Assembly: GCF_030372275.1 (NCBI RefSeq)
Contig: NZ_JAUDDJ010000028.1
Origin: Lawsonibacter sp900766145
GTDB lineage: Bacteria; Bacillota; Clostridia; Oscillospirales; Oscillospiraceae
Strand: one strand, 5' to 3'
DNA: 35,382 bases
This document shows, piece after piece, positions 22,468-30,738 of the stretch; within the stretch, counting starts at the first letter, position 1; every line of letters starts with the position of its first letter. The notes under the pieces are model-generated. The model ran no database searches and had not been told where the DNA came from. It was given only the letters and a program-made list of their open reading frames with translations. The translations under genes were made by a program, and so were the position numbers.

Positions 22468-24093
22468 TTATTCTACCATGTTCTGCTCAACCTGTGTGCC
22501 ACCTTGCAGATACACAATGATCTTTTCCGCTGAGACAACTTTAACTGTATCGACTAGTTGACGAATAAGGCTATCGTCCCATTCTGTTATTGTAGGTGAA
22601 GTCTGTCTTAAGGTGCTTGCCACATCATCTACACGTTTCATAAGGGCTGAGTTATTTGTCCGCTGCTCCTGAATGCGTGACCGTTGTTTCTTTAGTTCAG
22701 CACACTCGTCTGTCAGTGCCTTCATGTGGTCTGCACAGATGCTTAAACCTTGTTCTGCTGTTTGTGCGACGACTCTGCGAACTTCTTCATCGATTTCTGC
22801 CAGCCTTTGTTCGATTTCTGATAGGCTCATTGTTTCACCAGGAATCGGTGCTAAGGTCTGTTCCATGGCACCTGTAATCCGGCTGATGATGGTTTCCTTT
22901 TGGGACATCACAGAACTTATTGCAGCGAGAATGGTTCTTTGAAGTGAGCCTTCTTCCAGGGTCGGAGACTTGTGGCAGTATTTCGTGCCATAATCCAAGC
23001 GACTCACGCAGCGCCATACCACTTTCTTTTTCCCTCTCTTTGACCATGTACACCGGCGATACAATGTGCCGCATTCTCCGCAGACCAGCCTTTCTGACAG
23101 GGCGTATCGGCTTTTATATGCGGATAAACCGGTAGGTGCATTCTTGCGAGATGGACTCTTACAAGCACCTCTCCTTGCCATTTCCACCTGCACTGCATCG
23201 AAGGTCTGACGATCAATGATTCCCTGATGATTGTTAGTCACGAGATACATGGGGAGTTGCCCTGTGTTCCGGACTATTCTCTTGCTAATGCAATCTTTAG
23301 TGAAGGTTTTCTGGAGCAGGACATCACCATAATACTTCTCGTTTGTCAAAATACTCCGGATTACAGACAGTGACCATTCCGGTTTACCGGAAACATTCAA
23401 GATATGTTCTGCCTCCAAGCGTTTCTTAATCATGTTATAACTTGCCCCGGCAAGGTACTGGTCATATATACTTCTGACCACTACAGCCTGTTCAGGCACA
23501 ATCTCTGGGCGCCCATCTTCACCACGCTTGAATCCATAAAGTTTCTTGTATTGGATTCTCACTTTGCCTTCCCGCATCGCCTGCCGTATGCCCCAAATTA
23601 CATTGGCACTGATGTTTTCACTTTCGGCTTGAGCAAAGGCACTCAACATAGTGAGGAGTATCTCACTATCTGTTTCAAGGGTATTTATGCCCTCCTTTTC
23701 GAAGATAACTGCGACGCCCAACTCTTTTAAGGCTCGGATGTACTTTAGAGAATCCACTGTATTTCGTGCAAAGCGGGATATCGATTTTGTCAGGATAATA
23801 TCGATCTTCTTTTGCCTGCATTGGCGGATCATTTTCAGGAATTCTGGGCGCTTCTGAGCGGATGTGCCTGTGATACCCTCATCAGCAAAGATTCCTGCCA
23901 TGGTCCAGTTTTTGTTGGTCATGATCTTGTCTGTGTAGTAGATTTGCTGAGCCTCATAACTGGTGAGCTGCTCCTCGTTGTCTGTGGACACTCGGCAGTA
24001 AGCAGCGACTCTAAGTTGTCGTTGTACTGCTTTCCCTTGCGCCAACTCAGGCTTGGGCGGGATCGTAATAACTTTCGGAGCTGTTTGGTTCAT
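22468..24093 (-). CDS. Large serine recombinase (module 1)
   Basis: A 541-aa site-specific recombinase. The N-terminal resolvase domain has the AAYCRVSTD motif with catalytic Ser36, and SISRFARNT. The recombinase domain (about 190-310: YGFKRGEDG, SILTNEKYYGD) and a zinc ribbon (CGECGTLYRRC, then WRC) follow. A long coiled-coil region (about 430-500) precedes the C-terminal LVDTVKVVSAEKIIVYL segment. It is the orthologue-like partner of the gene at 27219-28844. Its ATG overlaps the stop of the upstream remnant (ATGA). It would cut and rejoin att sites without needing host factors. Confidence 0.95.
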   Translation of the reverse strand: MNQTAPKVITIPPKPELAQGKAVQRQLRVAAYCRVSTDNEEQLTSYEAQQIYYTDKIMTNKNWTMAGIFADEGITGTSAQKRPEFLKMIRQCRQKKIDIILTKSISRFARNTVDSLKYIRALKELGVAVIFEKEGINTLETDSEILLTMLSAFAQAESENISANVIWGIRQAMREGKVRIQYKKLYGFKRGEDGRPEIVPEQAVVVRSIYDQYLAGASYNMIKKRLEAEHILNVSGKPEWSLSVIRSILTNEKYYGDVLLQKTFTKDCISKRIVRNTGQLPMYLVTNNHQGIIDRQTFDAVQVEMARRGACKSPSRKNAPTGLSAYKSRYALSERLVCGECGTLYRRCTWSKRGKKKVVWRCVSRLDYGTKYCHKSPTLEEGSLQRTILAAISSVMSQKETIISRITGAMEQTLAPIPGETMSLSEIEQRLAEIDEEVRRVVAQTAEQGLSICADHMKALTDECAELKKQRSRIQEQRTNNSALMKRVDDVASTLRQTSPTITEWDDSLIRQLVDTVKVVSAEKIIVYLQGGTQVEQNMVE

Positions 24094-24362
24094 TCAAGTT
24101 TCCCCCTTTCAATTACTTGATTGTTCTTCAAATGGATCTGAACCATTCTGTCTGATTTTATATAAATGGACGATACTGAGGTTTGGAGTAGTGAAGCGTC
24201 CAACTCTTCCATCGGTTGGCTCTGTGCGAATACCTGTTTCAGACGAACCGTTTCGTATTCGCCTGAACAGATTTGAGTGTATTTTGCAGAGGCGATGGCC
24301 AGGATTAATCTCCGGGTATTATCTTCATCCATGGGTTGTTGTTCCATAAGCTGCTGTGCCAT
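24090..24362 (-). pseudogene. Truncated recombinase-domain protein (module 1)
   Basis: A 90-codon frame equivalent to the C-terminal third of the protein at 26467-27219: EQQPMDEDNTRRLIL, EYETVRLKQVF, LDASLLQTSVSSIY, VIERGKLE. The recombinase domain that should precede it is gone, and so is the first recombinase of the set. Its end is still coupled by ATGA to the next recombinase, the arrangement seen in the intact module, so this is the broken edge of a once complete three-gene set. Confidence 0.8.
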
Positions 24363-24677
24363 GACCCTGTCAGACCGATAATGATACTTCCGTCCAGTCC
24401 CAGCCCCATGATGGGATCACGCAAGGAGGGCGGCCGACAGAGATCCTGTCGGGGGTGAGATACTCATGAAGCGGTGCCAGCCGCTGTTCTCGTTGCCGCC
24501 CATGTCCGGGGAAGTAGTGTCGAATACGGACAAGCATAGGCTGCTTTAAGTCTTGATATTAGAATCCATGGGGGCCGTTCAATCGGTGAGGTTTTGGTTA
24601 AATCACTTCGAACCAGGGAACGGCCCCTATGCTTGTAGTATCAAGCCACATATTTACTTAGGATGGAGGAATACAAG
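24363..24677. other. Intermodule region, no supported gene
   Basis: This gap between the two divergent recombinase modules holds a short hairpin around CCGACAG...CTGTCGG (about 24432-24450), a large inverted repeat (24552-24645) and a 55-codon minus-strand frame (24370-24537, opening MLVRIRHYFPGHG) without a recognisable domain. The minus-strand frame may be debris of a lost gene. Confidence 0.5.
24552..24645. repeat. Long imperfect inverted repeat upstream of the small ORF
   Basis: CTTGATA...GGGGCCGTTC (24552-24580) faces GAACGGCCCC...TATCAAG (24618-24645). The arms of about 28 bases differ at a few central bases, with a loop of about 37 bases. It lies immediately before the 46-aa gene and the plus-strand recombinases. 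It could be a recombinase or regulator binding site, or an RNA hairpin in their leader. Confidence 0.65.
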
Positions 24678-24818
24678 ATGGCCAATATCGATTTGTTGGG
24701 AATTACAGTCCTATTGCGTTGGTTGTGCGAACAAGGCAAGCTCACAGATAAAGAGGCGAAACGCATTCTCTCCAGAATTGCTGTCCAAACAGGTGCAGAC
24801 CTTATTATTTCTCTCTGA
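24678..24818 (+). CDS. Small conserved-looking protein upstream of recombinases
   Basis: A 46-aa protein with GGATGGAGG upstream of ATG 24678. It has a helical pattern (LLRWLCEQGKLTDKEAKRIL) and ends with a hydrophobic LIISL. Small proteins of this shape occur upstream of serine recombinases in Clostridia elements. A role as recombination directionality factor or regulator is possible, but this is inference. Confidence 0.65.
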   Translation: MANIDLLGITVLLRWLCEQGKLTDKEAKRILSRIAVQTGADLIISL

Positions 24819-24889
24819 ATTGTTGATCTTTTCATAGATATTTCTCTAAAAGTGTGGTAGTGTTTGTGTCGCACAGGAGGTGAAGCAGC

Positions 24890-26470
24890 ATGGCAAAAAA
24901 TCGGGCAACCGAGGGAAGTATGGCACTGCAGGAAAAGAAGTGTCGGGTCATTACCATTGAAGCAACCGAGAGCCTCCAAAATATCAAATTACGGGTGGCA
25001 GCCTACGCCCGCGTCAGTTCCGCTTCTGATGATCAGCTTAACTCCTTTGCGGCTCAGAGTCGGTACTACATCAGCTTGATCTCCAGCAAGGAAAACTGGA
25101 GCATGGTGGACATATATGCCGACGAGGGTATAACCGGGACTTCTGCAGAAAAGAGAGAGGACTTCCAGCGGCTCCTGGCAGACTGCCGCAGAGGATTGAT
25201 TGACAAAGTGTTGGTGAAGTCCATCTCCCGCTTTGCTCGCAACACCAAGGAATGCCTGGAGGTCATCCGGGAGCTGAAAGCACTGGGAATCGGGATCTGC
25301 TTCGAAAAAGAAAACATCGATACCTCAACCATGTCCGGCGAAATGATGACAGCTCTGTTTGCCTCCTTTGCCCAGGCGGAGAGTGAAAGTACATCAAAAA
25401 ATATGCGCCTTGGTATAAAAATGCGGATGATGAATGGGGAATTTAATACCTGTTTGGCGCCGTATGGTTATCGCCTGGAACATCACAAATTGAAAATTAT
25501 ACCGGAGGAGGCTGTTATCGTACGAAGGATATTTACAGATTATCTCAGCGGAAAGACCTCCCGAACTATCGCGCAAGAATTAAATGCAGAAAATCCGCAG
25601 CTCAAACCCTGGAGGCGTGAGCGGATTGAATATATTTTAAAAAATGAGCGCTATGCAGGAAATGCGCTGTTACAGAAGCGGTATAGGACAAATTCCTTCC
25701 CTCCAGAGCAAAAGCGGAATAGGGGAGAGAAGGAAATGTACTTTGTGCCAAACAGCAATGATTCCATTGTGGATTTAGAACTATTTAACCGAGTTCAAAA
25801 GCTCCGAGCTAAGCGAGAAGTAATACGTGCAGCAAATCCTCGCTGCTTGTCCGGCAACCTGCGTTGTGGAGTGTGTGGAAACACATTTCGCTGGAAAAAG
25901 CAGAATCAAAAGATATATTGGTCCTGTAGAACCCATGAAGAAGATGCTGCGGCCTGTGCGATAACGCAGATTCCCGAAGTAGAAATTTGGAACGCGTTCC
26001 TCCGCCTCTATTATAAACTCAAACATCATGGAGCCCCTATTTTTACCTCAATGCTTACCGCGCTCCAAGCCGTTCGCAACCGCCAGATGCTCTGGAGCAT
26101 GGATGTTGTTGAACTCAACAAGCAAATATCTGAACTTGCCAGTCAGAATCAGATGTTGGCCAAGCTGAAACAGCAGGGCCTCATTGATTCTGACATTTTT
26201 ATATTCCAGAGCAATGAGTTGACCGAACAGCTCCGCACTGCAAAGCGGAAAAAGGAGAGCCTCCTGGCCGTTGATGGCGACAATACCATCGTCCAAACGC
26301 GCGAGCTGATGGAAATCCTGGATGATGGTCCGGACTTCCTTGACAGCTTAGATGTAGAGCTGTTCGGTGAGCTTGTTGATAAGATCATTGTGGAAAGCAA
26401 CGAGCAAATCCGATTCCGCCTAAAAAATGGGCTGGAGTTAACCGAAACCATAGAAAGGACGATGCGATGA
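24890..26470 (+). CDS. Large serine recombinase (module 2, first)
   Basis: A 526-aa recombinase behind AGGAGGTGA. The resolvase domain has AAYARVSSAS with catalytic Ser43, and SISRFARNT; the recombinase domain (about 190-285: YGYRLEHHKLKIIPEEA, YILKNERYAGNALL) follows, then a zinc ribbon (CGVCG, SCRTHEEDAAAC) and a C-terminal coiled region. It differs from the other two large recombinases, so the module uses two distinct catalytic subunits. Its stop overlaps the next start by four bases (ATGA). No counterpart survives in module 1. Confidence 0.95.
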   Translation: MAKNRATEGSMALQEKKCRVITIEATESLQNIKLRVAAYARVSSASDDQLNSFAAQSRYYISLISSKENWSMVDIYADEGITGTSAEKREDFQRLLADCRRGLIDKVLVKSISRFARNTKECLEVIRELKALGIGICFEKENIDTSTMSGEMMTALFASFAQAESESTSKNMRLGIKMRMMNGEFNTCLAPYGYRLEHHKLKIIPEEAVIVRRIFTDYLSGKTSRTIAQELNAENPQLKPWRRERIEYILKNERYAGNALLQKRYRTNSFPPEQKRNRGEKEMYFVPNSNDSIVDLELFNRVQKLRAKREVIRAANPRCLSGNLRCGVCGNTFRWKKQNQKIYWSCRTHEEDAAACAITQIPEVEIWNAFLRLYYKLKHHGAPIFTSMLTALQAVRNRQMLWSMDVVELNKQISELASQNQMLAKLKQQGLIDSDIFIFQSNELTEQLRTAKRKKESLLAVDGDNTIVQTRELMEILDDGPDFLDSLDVELFGELVDKIIVESNEQIRFRLKNGLELTETIERTMR

Positions 26471-27219
26471 TGGGAAACCGAAAGCAGCCCTTTGGATATA
26501 GAGTTGTTATGGGGGAAATTGTGATCCATCCCCAGGAGGCAGAAGTGGTGGAACATATCTTCCGGAAATATCTTTCCGGGGCTGCCTTCAATACCTTGGT
26601 CGAGGAGCTACGAGAACAATCCATCCCATATAACGAGGGGAAGGTCTGGAATAAAAATATGGTGGCCCGGATTCTGGAGGATGAACGGTATACTGGAAAG
26701 TATGATTACCCACCAGTGATTGACCGGGAGATCTTAACAAGGGCACTTGCAAAGAGACGCGCAAAGCATGTTCCGCCCCCAAAAACACAGGCTCAGAAAA
26801 TCCTTCGCCGACTTAGTGGACAAGCTGTTACGAGATCAATGGAAGTTCAGGTACTGAATCTGTTGAATCATCTGGTTACATCACCAGATCGAGTTAAGCT
26901 GCCGGAAACGATGCCCTCCAATCAATCTGAGGTACATAGATTGCAGCATGAACTAGATCAGGTGATGGAGGGGCAGCCAATTGAGGAAGAGAAAGCCCAA
27001 AAGCTGATTCTATCCATGGCTGCCGCTCAGTACACAGCAATCGCTTCCTGTGAATATGAAACCATTCGCATGCGCAGGGTGCTTTCCAGACATACGATCA
27101 TGACAGAGCTGGATGCGGAATTACTGCAAAGTATTGTGGCGGCAATTCACTGTTATGCGGATGGTACACTGGATGTTTACTTAAAAAATGACCAAATCAT
27201 AGGAAGGGGAGATATGTAA
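26467..27219 (+). CDS. Recombinase-domain protein lacking the catalytic domain
   Basis: A 250-aa protein with the DNA-binding recombinase domain only: FGYRVVMGEIVIHPQEA (about 9-25), IFRKYLSGAAFNTLVEEL, ARILEDERYTGKYDYP. No resolvase motif (YxRVSxxxQ) or zinc ribbon is present. The C-terminal third (MEGQPIEEEKAQKLIL...IIGRGDM) is what remains in module 1. It is coupled on both sides: ATGA overlap upstream and TAATG downstream. The likely role is an accessory subunit that binds att DNA or bridges the two active recombinases. Length rules out simple truncation of a full recombinase. Confidence 0.85.
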   Translation: MMGNRKQPFGYRVVMGEIVIHPQEAEVVEHIFRKYLSGAAFNTLVEELREQSIPYNEGKVWNKNMVARILEDERYTGKYDYPPVIDREILTRALAKRRAKHVPPPKTQAQKILRRLSGQAVTRSMEVQVLNLLNHLVTSPDRVKLPETMPSNQSEVHRLQHELDQVMEGQPIEEEKAQKLILSMAAAQYTAIASCEYETIRMRRVLSRHTIMTELDAELLQSIVAAIHCYADGTLDVYLKNDQIIGRGDM

Positions 27220-28844
27220 TGAGGGAAAGCGCCGCCAATGTCATCATTATCCCTGCAAAGCCGGAGGCCGCAGCCCAGCAGACTGTCAAACGGCAGCTTC
27301 GCGTGGCGGCATACTGCCGTGTCTCCACAGATGACGAGGAACAGCTCACCAGCTATGAGGCCCAGCAAAACTACTATACAGATAAGATCATGACCAACCG
27401 CGATTGGACTATGGCCGGAATCTTTGCAGATGAGGGCATCACAGGCACCTCAGCACGAAAAAGACCTGAGTTTCTAAGGATGATTCGGATGTGCAAGCAG
27501 AAGAAGATCGACATTGTCCTGACGAAATCCATCTCACGATTTGCCAGAAATACGGTGGACTGCCTGAACTATATCCGAGCTCTGCGGGCGCTGGGAATCG
27601 CGGTCATCTTTGAAAAGGAAAATATCAATACGCTGGAGGCAGACAGCGAGATTCTCATTACCATGCTTGGGGCCTTTGCTCAGTCCGAGAGTGAAAGCAT
27701 CAGCGCCAATGTCCGCTGGGGAAAGCGGCAGGCCATGCGGGAAGGAAAAGCCAACATCCAATATGACCGGCTGTACGCTTATAAAAAGGGGGATGATGGG
27801 AACCCAAGAATAATTCCAGAACAGGCAGAGGTAGTTCGATCCATCTATAACCAATACCTGACCGGAGCCAGTCTGCGGATGATTAAGGAGCGATTAGAAT
27901 CGGAGCAGATTCTAAATGTGGCTGGAAATCCTCAGTGGACGATCACGGCCATTCGAGGGATCCTGACCAACGAAAAATACTGCGGAGATGTTCTCCTGCA
28001 AAAGACCTACATCAGCGACTGCATCAGCCGGAAAGTTATCCGCAATACTGGCCAGCTGCCCATGTATCTGCTGCAAAATCATCACGACAGCATCGTGGAA
28101 CGCAAAACCTTTGATGCGGTGCAGACAGAGATGGCACGGCGCAACGCCGGGAAAAGTCCCTCCAAAAAGAAAGCCCCCACAGGGCTGACATCCTACGCCA
28201 GCAAGTACGCCTTGTCGGAGCGTCTGGTCTGCGGTGAATGTGGAACGCTGTACCGCAGATGCACCTGGTCTAAAGGAGGAAAAAAGCGCGTGGTATGGCG
28301 CTGTGTCAGCCGCCTGGACTATGGGACAAAATACTGCCACAACTCACCGACACTGGATGAGGAACCCCTCCAGCGGACGATTCTTGCCGCCATTAACTCC
28401 GTTATGAGTAAGAAAGACACCCTCATTCGTCAAATCACATCCGCTATGGAGATGGAAATTGCTCCGGTTCCAGGAGAGAGCATGAGCCTTGCGGACATTG
28501 AGCATCGCCTGGGTAAGTTGAATGGCCAAACCCGTAAGCTGGTGGCAGAAGCTGCTCGAACCGAAGATTCCTCCGCCTATACCTCTCAGCTGAGGGGAAT
28601 TGTGAATGAGGCCGCCGAATTAAAAGAAAAACGGGCATTCATTCAGGAACGACGCCAAAACGATGCTTTGGCTGCCCAGCGCATTGAGGCAGCGACTGTG
28701 GCTCTGGGCCAGGCAACTGCCTGCATCAGTCAGTGGGATGAAACGATCATTCGTCAGCTTGTAGACACGGTTAAAGTCCATTCAGCAGAAAAAATTACGG
28801 TGTTCCTCCGCGGCGGCATTCAGGTGGAGCAAGATATGATATAA
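27219..28844 (+). CDS. Large serine recombinase (module 2, second)
   Basis: A 541-aa recombinase closely related to module 1's gene at 22468-24093, with the same layout: AAYCRVSTD (Ser36), SISRFARNT, recombinase domain, CGECGTLYRRC zinc ribbon, coiled coil, LVDTVKVHSAEKITVFL end. Its start overlaps the previous stop by one base. The metallophosphoesterase follows 23 bases later. Differences from the module 1 copy are spread along the whole length, so the two modules diverged before meeting here. Confidence 0.95.
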   Translation: MRESAANVIIIPAKPEAAAQQTVKRQLRVAAYCRVSTDDEEQLTSYEAQQNYYTDKIMTNRDWTMAGIFADEGITGTSARKRPEFLRMIRMCKQKKIDIVLTKSISRFARNTVDCLNYIRALRALGIAVIFEKENINTLEADSEILITMLGAFAQSESESISANVRWGKRQAMREGKANIQYDRLYAYKKGDDGNPRIIPEQAEVVRSIYNQYLTGASLRMIKERLESEQILNVAGNPQWTITAIRGILTNEKYCGDVLLQKTYISDCISRKVIRNTGQLPMYLLQNHHDSIVERKTFDAVQTEMARRNAGKSPSKKKAPTGLTSYASKYALSERLVCGECGTLYRRCTWSKGGKKRVVWRCVSRLDYGTKYCHNSPTLDEEPLQRTILAAINSVMSKKDTLIRQITSAMEMEIAPVPGESMSLADIEHRLGKLNGQTRKLVAEAARTEDSSAYTSQLRGIVNEAAELKEKRAFIQERRQNDALAAQRIEAATVALGQATACISQWDETIIRQLVDTVKVHSAEKITVFLRGGIQVEQDMI

Positions 28845-28867
28845 TAAGCGAAAGAAGGTGAATCAAT

Positions 28868-29614
28868 ATGATCTATGTTACCGGCGATACCCACGGCAAC
28901 TTTCAGCGGTTTACTCCAGAACACTTCCCAGAGCAGGCTCAAATGACCAGGGATGATTTTATGATCATCTGCGGCGACTTCGGCGGTGTATGGGAAGGCG
29001 GCAAAAAGGATGCCCGCAGCCTAGACCGGCTGGAAAACCTGCCGTTTACCACATTGTTTGTCAGCGGGAACCACGAAAACTTCGACCTGCTCAGGAAATA
29101 CCCCATAGAGGAATGGAACGGCGGAAAAGTCCAGCGCATTCGGCCTCATGTAATCCATCTGATGCGAGGGCAGGTCTTTGATCTGCAGGGATATTCCTTC
29201 TTCACAATGGGCGGAGCCAGGAGCCACGATATTGACGATGGTATTCTGAATCCCAAAGCACCGGATTTTGAAGAACAGTATTGGGCCCTCCGAAGAATGG
29301 GTGCCCGCTTCCGGGTGAACCACCACTTCTGGTGGAAACAGGAGCTTCCCAGCAAGTCGGAGTATGAGGAGGCACGGCGCAATCTGGAACGCATTCATTA
29401 TAAAGTAGACTATGTGGTCACTCACTGTGCCCCAAGCAGCATCGTAGACATACTAGGAGATGGTGGTTATGTTCACGACCACTTGACGGACTTTCTGGAG
29501 GAAGTCAAAGAAAAGGCCAAGTTCCACTACTGGCTGTTCGGACATTACCACGACAATAGAATTATCGACGACCGCTTCGTGCTGCTCTGGGAGCAGATGG
29601 TACAAGTGGTGTAA
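28868..29614 (+). CDS. Calcineurin-like metallophosphoesterase (copy 2)
   Basis: A 248-aa metallophosphoesterase with GDTHGN (6-11), GDFGG (36-40), GNHE (67-70), THCAP (185-189) and GHYHDN (225-230), the complete di-metal site. It ends EQMVQVV, normal compared with copy 1. AAGGTG lies before the ATG. It is the final gene of the recombinase operon, followed by a terminator. The same placement in both modules implies a role linked to recombination or the element's maintenance, for example acting on nucleotides or DNA ends (inference). Confidence 0.9.
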   Translation: MIYVTGDTHGNFQRFTPEHFPEQAQMTRDDFMIICGDFGGVWEGGKKDARSLDRLENLPFTTLFVSGNHENFDLLRKYPIEEWNGGKVQRIRPHVIHLMRGQVFDLQGYSFFTMGGARSHDIDDGILNPKAPDFEEQYWALRRMGARFRVNHHFWWKQELPSKSEYEEARRNLERIHYKVDYVVTHCAPSSIVDILGDGGYVHDHLTDFLEEVKEKAKFHYWLFGHYHDNRIIDDRFVLLWEQMVQVV

Positions 29615-29668
29615 CAGGCCAAAGAGAAGGGCAGGAGGGACCCCTGCGTTTCTCTTTGGCCTGTTTTT
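29615..29668 (+). terminator. Terminator of the recombinase operon
   Basis: A perfect 14-bp stem, CAGGCCAAAGAGAA (29615-29628) with TTCTCTTTGGCCTG (29650-29663), then TTTTT. It starts at the base after the metallophosphoesterase stop. Confidence 0.9.
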
Positions 29669-29700
29669 AGATAAGACAGGTATTGGAGAAAGGAGAAGCC

Positions 29701-30420
29701 ATGAACATTCGAAAGAACATCGATTACTCCGCCATGTTTACTGCTATGGATGCGGCTATTAAGGCAGGACTGCCCCAGATGAAGCTGTACTGCGAAATTG
29801 GACGCCTGATTTGTGAGCGTCGGGAAAAAGGTGCGGCAGTAGCTGCAGGTGAGCACTTACACAGCCGTTTTCCGGAAGTTTCCGGCTTCTCCCCGCGTAA
29901 CCTACGCCGGATGCGGGAGTTTTATCGGATGTATGCAGGAAATGCCGAGCTACTGGCGCTGGCCATGAAGATTGCCTGGACGCAGAAAGTGGTTATTTTG
30001 GAAGCAAATCTGGAAATAGAGGAACGGCGATGGTACTTGCGTGCTGCCGGTCGATTTGGCTGGTCAAAGGCAGAACTTCAAAGGAAGATAGACTCTAACG
30101 CTTATCTGGAAATCCAACTCGACGAGCTTGAGGTTCAGTGCTATACTGAGCTCAATCGTAATGATTTGGAGCGTACAGAATATGATCAAGATACTTTTCC
30201 TCTGTCACGGCAATATTTGCAGAAGCCCGATGGCCGAGTTTATTATGAAAGATTTGGTGAAGAAGGCAGGTTTGGAACAGAAAATCATTATCGAATCGGC
30301 AGCTACCAGCACCGAAGAGATTGGAAATCCTGTCTATCCACCGGCCCGCCGCAAGCTGGCCGAGCATGGGATCAACTGCTCTGGCAAGAGAGCACGCCAG
30401 CTTCAGAACAGCGACTATGA
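29701..30420 (+). pseudogene. DUF1016 N-terminal domain, truncated and running into the phosphatase
   Basis: The first about 150 residues match the DUF1016 N-terminal (YhcG-like) domain: MKLYCEIGRLICERREKGA, FPEVSGFSPRNLRRMREFY, WTQKVVILEA. Full YhcG-type proteins are about 350 aa with a C-terminal PDDEXK nuclease; this is missing. From about codon 160 the frame passes over the phosphatase gene in another frame, giving low-complexity shadow sequence. So a deletion joined the two genes near 30165-30182. AAAGGAG precedes ATG 29701. The N-terminal domain may still be made, but nuclease function is lost. Confidence 0.75.
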
Positions 30421-30634
30421 GAAATATGATCTGCTGATCGGAATGGATTACGCCAATCTACGGGATATGTATCGGATCTGCGGCGGCGATTTTGCTGACA
30501 AAATGCATCTGCTAATGGACTTCACGGACCACCCCGGGGAAGTGGCTGATCCGTGGTATACAGATGATTTCGATACAGCTTGGCGGGATGTGTTAGAGGG
30601 ATGTCAGGGTTTGGTTAAATTACTGGGCCAATAA
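30182..30634 (+). CDS. Low-molecular-weight protein tyrosine phosphatase
   Basis: A 150-aa phosphatase of normal family length. The P-loop CHGNICRS (8-15) holds catalytic Cys8 and Arg14, and the general acid lies in ADPWYTDDFD near residue 126. ATG 30182 follows GGAG by ten bases. The gene starts inside the open frame of the truncated DUF1016 gene. Function: dephosphorylates phosphotyrosine proteins (in Bacillota also protein-arginine phosphate). It is probably a host gene or passenger caught at the junction, not part of the recombinase operon. Confidence 0.9.
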   Translation: MIKILFLCHGNICRSPMAEFIMKDLVKKAGLEQKIIIESAATSTEEIGNPVYPPARRKLAEHGINCSGKRARQLQNSDYEKYDLLIGMDYANLRDMYRICGGDFADKMHLLMDFTDHPGEVADPWYTDDFDTAWRDVLEGCQGLVKLLGQ

Positions 30635-30738
30635 TTGTTTGTGAAGGTGACTTCTAAGTTCACACTGAAGTTGAAAATGCTATTACTAGAGCTGTTATTG
30701 TTCGTAAATCTTGTGTCAGATAGATAGGATGGATTGAG

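Noticed and set aside
21636..29614. Calling the recombinase region a complete integrative conjugative element
   Set aside because: No relaxase, coupling protein or type IV secretion gene is in the window; at most it is part of a larger element or a non-conjugative one.
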